DNA of 50,003 nt, taken from assembly GCA_000276965.1 (NCBI GenBank), contig AKKQ01000009.1:1-50003 (forward strand), written 5' to 3'. This stretch comes from Thiovulum sp. ES (lineage in GTDB: Bacteria; Campylobacterota; Campylobacteria; Campylobacterales; Thiovulaceae). Position numbers and translations under genes: made by a program. Within the stretch, counting starts at the first letter, position 1. Every line of letters starts with the position of its first letter. The notes under the pieces were generated by a model. It searched no databases. It saw only the letters and a list, made by a program, of their open reading frames with translations, and was not told the origin of the DNA. Of the stretch, positions 1 to 12,000 are shown one piece after another.

Positions 1-2
1 TT

Positions 3-3000
3 TGTGATCAGTTTCATATTCACACAAAAGCACCTAATTCTGGAGGAAGTACTTTCCAGATTTTTGCAGAAGAGCAACCAAATACAGATACTTCTACTGA
101 TAAATATCTTGTTGGAAAACTAGAATCAAAATATAGTGATATGAACTATGCTTTTTCTTTCGATTTTGATGGAGATAACAAATTCTTTGAAATAGATTCA
201 TCAACTGGTGAGATATTTATGAAAACACCTCCTGATTTTGAAAACCCTGAAAATGAAAATAATTTATATATACTGACTGTAAGTGCAAATCGAACATCTG
301 ACCCATCTTTAGGTTCTACTAGTTCTATATATATTTATATAACTGATGTTGATGAAGAGACTGAAGTTTCTCCAATTTACACAAACACAAAAGGAATTGA
401 GGGTTTTAAACCCTTAGATAAATCAGATATATACGACTATGGTATTCCTGAAGTTTCTAGTGCTTTAAACGAAGAATTCTTATACACAGAAGAAAACAAC
501 TATTCTGAATTTAAGATTTTTATTTCAAGCAATCAAGATGTAGCCGAAACACTTCAATTTGATTTGCCAAATTGGCTTGAAGTTGGAAACTTAGAAACAA
601 CTTATGTAGCACAAAGTGTATATGCAGAGCCTGGAATATATTCAAGAATAAGTGCCATGGAAAATTTTACTGTTGATAGTAATGACAATATTTATATAAA
701 TGGAAAATATTTTGGATTTGCAAACATGAGAGAAGGAATTTTTAAGATTGATGAAAATGGAAAAATTTCACCTATTAAACCCGTCGATTCTGCCGAATAT
801 TCAAATCTTAAAACAAAAAGAAGTAATCAAGAAGTTATTGCTGGTTTATCAACAACTGGAAGATATGACGGAAATTTAATCTATAAAATTTCTCAAAATG
901 GAATTGATTATATTGCTGGAGGCTCTGAATATGCTGTTGATAATACCGATCCTACAAAAGCAGGTTTTGGTTCATTTAATGACATTATTATTGATGGAGA
1001 TAATATTTTTATTGCAGACGATGAACAAAGGATTAGAAAAATTTCATCAGATAATTCTGTATCAACTTTCGGATTATTTAGCAAAGAAATACAAAGCTTT
1101 GCAAAAACTGGAGATAAGTTTGTTGTTCATTATAATTCTGTATCAACTATAAACTTAGTAGGTGAAGAAGATTATGAAGAAAATATCGATATTGAAAACT
1201 TAAAATCTACAAGTTCAGTTAAAAATATTACAACTGATATTAATAATGATATTTACTTGCTAGTTAAAAACATGAATTTTCATGAATTTCCCACAGAATA
1301 TAACAGTAGAAAATACTATTATTATTCTGTTGAAAAATTAACATTTACGAATGATGATAAAACAGAAGCAACTATCGAAAATGTAGTTAATCTTTATGAC
1401 GACGAAATTTATTTAGATATGGAGATTTCAAACTCTGGTAAAATTTTCTTAATAACTGAATACTTGATATATAAACTTGAAGAAGCACAAGTTTTAACTC
1501 TGTCGGGAACACCAACAGCTGAAGATTATGGAGTTCATGAAATCTCTTATAGTTTTGAAAATGCTTCTGGTGTTGAAAAAGAGAGCAATGTATCAATTTT
1601 TGTAAATCTAAAATATCAAGAAACAGTTCTTGATTATATTCCAGATGTAGTTCAATTTGATGAAAATAATTTTTCTGCTGAACTTCTTCTTGATATAAAC
1701 GGAACTGCATTTAAAGACAATCCACTATCTTTTAAAATTTCTGGAAATGACTACGAAAGATTCCAGCTTGATGAAAAGACTGGAGAAATTTCAACAGTCG
1801 GTTTCCCTTTCAACTATGAACAAAAAGATGTTTATGAATTAAATATCTCAATTTCAGACGGGACAACAACATTTGTAAAAACAGTTTATATAGATATTAA
1901 TGATGTTCCTGAAACTCCGACTCTCCAACCAGAGGGAACTCCATCTGTCAAACAATTTGAACATTTAAATTACTCTCTCAAAATTGAAGATGATTTCAAT
2001 GACACTCATTCACTCTCGATTGACTCAACTATTCCAGACTGGTTAAATATTTCAATTGAAAATTATGAGGGTCAATTAGAGGAACAAAGTTTCCTAAATT
2101 ATGCAGAATATGGCTTTTATGGTTTGATCTTGGATAGAGCAGGGAATCTATACAGTGTAAAACATGAAGATGATTCCACTAGTAATTTATACAGAGTTTC
2201 TAGTTCTAAAGCCACTTCAATTAAAACATTGAAATATCAACCAACTCTTGAAGTGAAAAACTGGTTTGCTGAACATACAGTAAGAAATGGACAAGATATT
2301 TATATTTCTGGTTTTAGTTCTATTATGAAATACAATTTAGATAGTGGAGAATTTATTACTTTTGCAGGAGAAATGGATGCTTATGGAGATGAAGACGGAA
2401 ACTTATCAACTGTTCGTTTCTATAATCCAAGAGGTTTAGCATTTGATGAAGAAGGAAATCTTTTTGTTGCCGATTCAAACAACAGCAAAATCAAAAAAAT
2501 TACTCCAGATGGAGATGTAACAACTTTTGCTTCAGGTGTAAATGAACCTTATGGCTTGGCATTTGACAAAAATGGAAATCTCTTTGTCTCTGAAAAAAAT
2601 GGTAGTCGAATATCTAAATTTACATTTGATGGAAGCAAAACTACTTTTATTGAAAATGATACATTGATTTCTCCTACTGAAATTGCTTTTGATATTGATG
2701 GAAATCTTCTTGTTGTTAGTGATGATGGTTTCGTACTTAAGAAAGTAAATCTAGATGGAGATATGGAGACTCTTGTAAATAACAAAAATTCTCAAATTAA
2801 ATATGAAATAACATCAATTGCAGTTCGTGGAAAAGAAATTTATGTAGCTTCTAAACACGATGGAGGAACTAAGTCGTATATTTCAAAATTTGTTCCAAAA
2901 ACTCATGAAATATTGATTTCTGGAAGTCCAAATTATGGAAATGTTGATGTTGGAGAACACGAATTTACAATTACTGTTTCTGATGATACAGGTCGTTCAA

Positions 3001-6000
3001 TTGAATATGACGACAAAATTGAAGTTATCGATGTTAATTTTGAACCATATGCAAGTGGAGAAAGCAATGTTTTAACAAATGAATTAGATGAAAATATTGA
3101 AACAGTTACAGAGCTTTTCCTTTTGAGTATTAAAGATCAGGAGAATGAACAAATAACATACTCTTTAGTTGAAGATTACGGAATGTTTGATATTGACTCA
3201 AATGGACTTCTCAAAACAAAAGGAATACCTTTTAATTTTGAAGAGAAAAGTTATTATCTCTTAGATATAGTTGCAACAGATGGTAAATATAATTTTAATA
3301 CTTCATTCCCTGTAACTATTTTAAATGTGAATGAAGAAGCACCAAAAATGCTGAATGAAAATAATCTTTCAACAAATGAAGCTTCTCAATTCTCTTTAAG
3401 TTTAGATTTAAGTGATATTGATAATGATACAGTTTTTACTATCTCTGAACTGTCTGATTCATTGCCAGATTGGTTAGAGATTGAAGAAAGTGAAGATTGG
3501 TATGTTGAAACATACATCGAAGACCCTGATTTGTATTTTGATTATATGAGATGGTATGGTCGTTTATATGGATTAAGTTCTTTAAACAAAAAAGTAATCA
3601 AAGAGATTTCTATTGATAAAGAAGTTTCCGACAAATATGTAATTGATTCTTCAAGTTCAATGAATTTAGAAAATTTTACTATTCTCAATATTTTTGGTAC
3701 TTTTTATGCAACAACATCAAATCCGAGTCGTATAATTAAATTTAATTATGATGGAAGTTACGATGATATTGCAGGAACTTCTCCAGAAAATGCTGTTACA
3801 AATTCTGCAGAACCTCTTGAAATAGTTTTAAACTCTCCAAAAGGTATAACAGTTTTCAATCAAGCTCTCGATATAGACAGTATATATTTCTCTGATTATA
3901 GTTCTGCAGATCAAAAAAATGTTATTTACGAAATAGATACTGTGACGAATGAGATTTATATTGAGAGTGGTTTAGAAACGAGTTTAGATCCATTAAAAGA
4001 AGTTTCTGACATTATTTACAATGACGGTTTAATTTTTATAGATGGGAACAATTCAAATTTTCATCGTTTGTCAGAAGATAGAATGAGACTTACAGAAGGA
4101 CTCAATTCTCCAACAAGTTCTGCTCTTCTTGACAATGATATTCTTCTTATTACGGATACAAATAATCACAGAGTTGTTGAATACAATCTATTAACTACTG
4201 GAAAATCTGTTTTCTCTGGAAATTCTATGGGCTATAAAGATGGTTGGATTAGTGAAGCACAATTTACTTATCCAAAAGGAATTGCTGTTGATACTTCCAA
4301 TAATGTAATTTTTGTTTCTGATAAAAACGGAATCAGAAAGATTTCAAAAAGACAGAAATTTGCATTGAATGGAACACCAAAACAAGGTGATGTTGGATTA
4401 CATGAAATATCTCTTTCGGTTTCAGACGGAGACCTTTCAAGAACAATTGACATAAATGTTACTGTTGATGATGTTGCTTTTCCTCCAGATTTAGCATTTG
4501 GAAAAACAACAACTTTAGAAATGATAGAAGATTCAACTAATTTAATTCTTGATTTCAATGGAACAGATTTAGATGAAACAACAGACTTCACTTTTGAGAT
4601 TTCAGGAACTGATAGTCAATTCTTTAATATTGATTCAGCGACTGGAGAACTCACACCTATTTCAGCTCTAAGTTCTGATAGCAGACTAGATAAAGATGGA
4701 AATGGTTTCTATGAATTCAATATTACAATTTATGACAATAGTTCAGCTAATCTTTCTCAAACAACAGAATTTAAACTTTTTGTAAAACCACCAACTCGAT
4801 ACACAGTTTCAAATAAACTAATTGACCAAATCGAAATCACTGTTTTAGATAGCGATGGAAATCCTTATGTAAATTATGGTGGAGAAGTAACTGTTTCTTT
4901 ACAAGGAAAAGGTGCTTTAGTCGGGACAACAACAGTTGAAGTTGGAGCAAATGATGGAATAGCGATATTTAATGATTTGACATATGTCGCAATGAAAGAT
5001 TTAGCAGATTTTAACTTGACATTTAAAACTAGCACAGGCGATAGTGTTGATTTTGAAAAACTTTACTATATTTCTGATGTTGTCGCTACCGAAATTGCAT
5101 TCCCTCAAATATCACCATCTCAAATTTATAGTGGAATTTATACAGATTTTAAAGATGACATAGAATTGACACTTATTGATAGCGGTGGAGAAGACCCTGT
5201 TTTAGATACAAACTATTCAGGTGAAGTTACATTAAAAATTTCTGGAAATGACAGCAATGCTAATTTACATGGTATAAAAGAAACTAATTTCAAAGATGGA
5301 GTTGCAACTTTTTCAAATATGGGAGTTACTTATAACATTTATAATATGACAACGGACATGTTTAGTTTAAAAGCTTCTCTTTCTGATGAATCACTAGAAA
5401 GTTCTAGTTTTCCTATTACTGTTACACATGCTCCAAAACCAAGTTTTCAAACAAATTTAGAAGATATTTCTATAAGTGAAAACAACGGAACTTTAGTATT
5501 CAGAGTTAATATTAGCGAGGAAGCTAATAACGATTTAACAATGAGTGTTGAAAGTAATAACTCTAAACTTGCTTTTGCTGAAATAAATTGGACAAATCCT
5601 ATTACAAGTTCAGTTTGGTCTAATGAAGAATTTGATTTCAATGTTACAAATGCGATGTCAATTTCCACACCACAAGAGATTGCAGAAATTACTGTAACTT
5701 TAAAAAATGATTATTCAACAGTTACAGAAGAGTTTAATATTACAGTTTTAAATATAAACCATCTTCCTGACATTAAAGTTTCAAATTATGAAATAATGAA
5801 TGAAGATACAGAGATTACAATTCCTTTTACTTTTACTGATGAAGATGATGATACCGTTACAGCAACAGTTAAAACTGAACCGTCTGAAGGAAAAGTTACA
5901 GTTTCTGGACAAAATATTATTTTCAAACCAAGCTTAAATGCAAATGGAGAAGATGGATTTACTCTAACATTTAAAGATGGTGGCGGATATGAAGAAGATT

Positions 6001-9000
6001 TTGATTTTACAATTGATGTAGATCCTGTAAATGATGATCCAGTTATTAGTGTTGAAACATCTATTAATACTAATGAAGACACACTTATTACAAAAATAGC
6101 AACTCTTTTAGATATTGATGGAGATACGGTTTCTATAAGCGAAAAAACAGCACCAACGAACGGAACTGTTTCAATTACCAATAGTCAAATCACTTATACA
6201 CCAAATGGAAACTTTTTTGGAAAAGATAGTTTTGTTTTATCTTTTACTGACGGAACTGAAACAATTGATAAAACATTTGATGTAACTGTAAATGCCATAA
6301 ATGACAAACCAAGTATCACAATGCAAAGTAGTACTGGAGTTGATGAAGATAAAGATGTAACAATTGGCTTTACATATTTTGATGTTGAAAATGAGACTGT
6401 TACAGCAATTGAAAAAACTGCACCAACAAACGGAACTATTTCAATTGATGGTCAAAATATCACATATACTCCAAACGAAAACTTCTTTGGACAAGATTCT
6501 GTAACTTTAACATTTAGCGACGGGGAAAATACGGAAGATCAAACTCTTAATATTAATGTAAATTCTGTAAATGATGTTCCAACTTTTACAAACTTGCTAC
6601 CAGATTTAGAACTTGATGAAGATTTTAGAGATTTCAATTTGACAATGATTACAACAGATGTTGAAACTCCAACAGATCAATTGATTTTAAATGCTTTATC
6701 TTTAAATACAAATCTGATTAAAACTAAAATTGATGGAAATGAGTTAGAGATTAGAGTTGAGCCAAATCAATTTGGAACAGCAATAATTATTTATGAAGTT
6801 TCTGATGATGAAGATATTACAAGAGAGAGTTTTGAGATTGTTGTAAATTCTGTAAATGATATTCCTGTTTTTGAAACAAACTTAAGTTCAGAAAAAGCAA
6901 AATCTTTCCAAGAAGATATTGGTATATTGAATTTTGAAATCAATATTTCTGACATTGAAGGAAGCGATTTAAATATTTCAGTTGAAAGCAATAATTCTGA
7001 CCTCATCGCTATTTCAGAGAGTTGGACAAATTCAATTTCTCAAGGTGATTGGTCTGATGCTTCGTTTGAGTTTAATTTAACAACTCTACCAAACATGTAC
7101 GGAACTCTTGAGGTAAATGTATCTCTACATGACGGAGAAGATGAAAATATTCAAACTTTCTATATTGAAATAGAAGCTGTAAATGATGAACCTACAATTT
7201 CAGTTAAACAAGCTATTATTGTTACAGAAGATATTGAAAAAACAAATAGCTTCTCTTATACAGATATTGATAACGATGAGGTCGTCGCAACTCTAAAAGA
7301 TACACCTTCAAATGGTTCTGTCTCTATTTCTGGTTCAAGTTTCACTTACACACCAGATGAAAATTTCTTTGGCTCAGACTCTTTTGTTCTAACTTTCAGT
7401 GATCAAAATGGATACGAAGTTGATAAAAATTTCAATGTTGATATTGAAGCTGTAAATGATAAAGCAGATTTAAATGTAACAACAACTCTATCAACAAATG
7501 AAGATGAGAGTATTGATGTTGATTATTCATATTATGATTTAGAGAAAGTTCCTGTCCAAATTTCAGAAGAGACTCCTCCAACAAATGGAACTATCACTAT
7601 TTCTGGAAAAGATATAACTTATTCTCCAAATACAAACTTCTTTGGAAAAGATACTTTCCAACTTAGATTTACTGATACTGGAAACGATGGACTCACTCGA
7701 TTACTTTCAGAAGAAGACGGAACTAACAATTTTGAAATAGTTGATTTCTCTGTTACTGTAAATTCTGTGAATGATGATCCAATTATCACAATTGAAAATT
7801 CAATCACAACAAATGAAGATGAAAGTCAAACTTTCCAATTTAGTTTTACAGATATTGATAATGATACGGTTGTTGCAACCGAAAAAACATCTCCAGAAAA
7901 TGGAAAAATCTCAATTTCTGGGCAAGATATAACTTATCATCCAAATAGTAACTATTTTGGAAGCGACTCTTTTGTTGTCAATTTAACTGATGGTGAGTGG
8001 AGTGAAGATAAAACTGTTTCAGTAACTGTAAATTCTATTGATGATGCTCCAACTTTTACAACTCATTTACAAGATTTAAATCTTGATGAGGATTTTTCAG
8101 AATTTAGTTTGACAATGCTTTCTTCAGATGTTGAGAAAAATTCTGTTTCATATTTTGCGACCTCATCGGATAACTCAATTATAGAAGTTTCTGTTGTTGG
8201 AAATGAGTTGAAAGTTTCCGCAGTTGAAAATTCTTTTGGAACTGTTACAATTGACTATAATGTTACACAAGACACCAATACAAATCTTTTTGAAAAAAGC
8301 AGTTTTGATATTGTTGTAACCCCTGTAAATGATCAACCAACTTTTGAAACAAATATCTCAGCAATTACAATTGACGAAGACCACGGAGTTCTAAACTATG
8401 AAATCAATATTTCAGACATTGACGGGGACAAGCTTGACTTAAATATTGAGTTAAATAGCTCAGATATATTTGAAGTTTCAAAAAGTTGGAGTAGCAAACT
8501 GCTTCAAGGTGAATGGCTTAATGAAAGTTTTGAATTTAATTTGACAACTCTTCCAAATGCTCATGGAAAAGTGATTGCTACAATCATTGTTTCTGATGGA
8601 GAGCTTAGCAGTTTTGAAAATATTGAGCTAGATGTTAATTCTGTAAATGATACTCCTGAAATCACAGTTTCAAATTCAATTACAACAAATGAAGATACAA
8701 ACAAAGTATTCAAATTTGAATTTACAGATATTGATGGTGATAATGTTGTAGCGAGTGAAAAAACAGCTCCGCAAAATGGAGCAATTTCAATTTCTGGGCA
8801 AAATATAACTTACTCTCCATTTGCCCACTATTACGGAAATGATTCTTTTGCTTTAGCTTTTAGCGATGGAAAAACAACAATTGCGAAAACAGTTTCCGTT
8901 GTCATAAATCCTGTGAATGATATTCCTGAAATTAAAATCAGCTCAATTACGACAAATGAAGATGAGAGTAAAAATTTCTCTTTCACTTATTATGATATTG

Positions 9001-12000
9001 ATGGCAATACTGTTGTGGCAACTGAAAAAACAGCTCCGCAAAATGGAAAGATTTCAATTTCTGGTCAAGATATTACTTACTCACCTGCTGAACACTATTT
9101 TGGAAATGATTCTTTTGTTTTGAGTTTTAGTGATGGTGAAGCAATTGTTGAAAAAACGGTATCTGTTGTTGTAAATTCTGTAAATGATATTCCAGAAATT
9201 GTAGTTGCAAATGCAATCACGACAAATGAAGATGAGAGTGAAACTTTCCAATTCACATATTCTGATATTGATGGAGACACAGTTACGGCAACTGAAAAAA
9301 CTGAGCCGACGAATGGAATTGTTTCAATTTATGGAGATACAATTACTTATCTTCCAAATAAAGATTATTTTGGAAACGATTCTTTTGTTCTCAATTTTAG
9401 TGATGGGAATGAAATTGTTGAAAAAAGTGTTTCTGTAACTGTAAATCCAGTTGATGATACACCAATTTTAACAAGCAATTTAGAAGATTTGAGTTTAAAT
9501 GAAGATTTTGAAGAATTCAGAATTAAGCTGACCTCATCGGATATTGAAAATGATGAAGTCTCATATTTTGCAAAAGTTTCAGATAATTCGATTTTAAATG
9601 TTGAGATTGATGGAGATGAAATAAAAGTTTCTTCAGTGGAAAATGCTTTTGGAATTGTTACAGTTGATATCAATGTTACAGAAAATGCGAGTGATAAACT
9701 TTCTGACAAAACAAGTTTCCAAATTACTGTAAATTCTGTAAATGATACTCCGACTTTTGAAAGTAATATTTCAGAAATTACAATTTTTGAAGATTATGGA
9801 ATTTTAAATTATGAAATCAATATTTCTGATATTGATGGTGATGATCTGAATTTAACAATCGAGTTAAATAGTTCTGATATTTTCTCAGTTTCTGAAAGTT
9901 GGAAGACTAAGCTTTCTCAAGGCGAATGGACAGATACAAGTTTTGAATTTAATTTAACAACGATTGAAAATGCTCATGGTTCTGTTCTCGCAAAAATAAC
10001 TGTTTTTGATGGTGAATTAAATAGCTCTGAAACTATTCAATTAAATGTAACTTCAGTTAATGATACTCCAGAAATTGAAATTCCTGAAACTGTTACAACT
10101 TTTGAAGATGTGTCAAAAACTATCTCTTTCTCAATTATTGAACTTGATGGCGATGAGGTCAATGCAACAATTACTATGCAAGGGAATCGAGGATTATTAA
10201 GAAATAGTTCGTCGAATTTCATCTATTCTCCTTATCCAAATATTAATGGAACGGATTTAGTTGGTGTCAAGTTTGATGATGGAAATGGCGGAGTTGTTGA
10301 AAAAAATATCTCTATAATAATTAGAGCAATTGACGATAATCCAACTTTTTCACCTCTTTCAGATATTTCAATCCAAGAAGATTCTGGTGGAACTTCATTT
10401 AATCTAGCACTTTCAGATATTGATAGTTCAACAACAAGTCCATCAATTTCAATTGAATCTAGTAATTCTGGATTGGCAAACTTTACACCTTATGGAAAAA
10501 CTGTTTCAATAACTCCAAATAAAGATCAACACGGAACTTCTTCCGTAAAAGTTACAGCTGTTGTTGGAGGAAAAAGTGTTTCTCAATCTTTCACACTAAC
10601 TGTTACACCAGTTGATGATGAACCAACATTTAATGCAATTTCTGATCTTACAGTTGATGAAGACTCTGGTGCAAAAACAGTTACGGTAACTCTTGTGGAT
10701 ATTGACTCAGATGTTGCTTCGGCTACATATTCTGTCAGTGGTGGAGGTGATTTTGCTGATATTTCTTCAAGTGGAAACACCATTACTTTAACACCAAAAG
10801 AGAATAAATCTGGTGAATCTACAATTTCCGTTAGTGCAATTCTTGATGGTAAAACTGTTTCACAAACTTTTAATTACAAAGTAAATCCAGTTGATGATGA
10901 ACCAGTTTTAGAAACTTTCTCAAATATTTCTCTTTCAGATACAACAGATTCTAGCACTGTTGGAATATCTCTAGGAGATATTGACTCTGAATTAAGCACA
11001 GCTGAATATTCTGTTTCTTCTTCAAATCCTGATTTAGTTGATGTTGTTTTAAATGGAGAGAGTTTAACAATTATTCCAAAAGGTAGGGTTTCTGGAGAAA
11101 CAACAATTACGATTTCTGCAACTCTTGACGGAAAAACTGTTTCTCAAACTTTCAATTACACAATTAAAAATACAAATACAGCACCAGTTGTTGCGACAAT
11201 TCCAAATATTGATTTAGAAGTTTCAACAGAAGAGAGAGTTGAAACAGTTTCTATTTCAGCAAGTGATGATATTGAAGTTGTTTCAATTTCTGCAAAATCT
11301 AGTAATAGTGCAATCGCTTCAGTTTCTGCTTCTTTTGAAAATTCGCAACTAACAATCTCGATTCCAAAAAATGCAGTTGGTTTGGCAACAATTACAGTTT
11401 CAGCAAAAGATAATGATGGTGAAGAGGGAGAAACTTCTTTCAAAATAACAATTAATGCAAATGAATCTCAAGTTTGTCTTGGAGATTCTCTTTCTGACTT
11501 AACTTTTGACACTATTCGAGCTTCAAACAGTGAGCAAAGTTATATTAGAAGTGATTTAAATTTAATTACGGCAATTACTTCTTGTACGGAAAAAATTGAT
11601 GTTAGCTGGACCTCATCAAATGAAGAGATTGTTTCAACAAGTGGAAAAGTAACTATTGATGAAGAGAAAGATTACACTGTTAAACTAATTGCAACTTTAG
11701 AGAGTGGTGAATTTGAAACAAGAAAATCTTTCTTAATAACTATTCCAAAAGATGAATTAACTGATGAAATTGCTGTGCAACAAGCTTTTGATAATTTAAC
11801 TTTCGATTCTATTAAAAATGAAAACTTGAAAAAATCTGAAATCTATTCAAGTTTAAATCTCTACACAAGTGGTGTTTCTGAAACAGAAATTTCATGGAGC
11901 AGTTCTAGTGATGCAATCTTTACAGACGGAACAGTTTCAGGTAGCGAAAAAGATGAGGCGATTTCTCTTGTTGCAACAATTACGAAAGGTGAAGAAGTTT

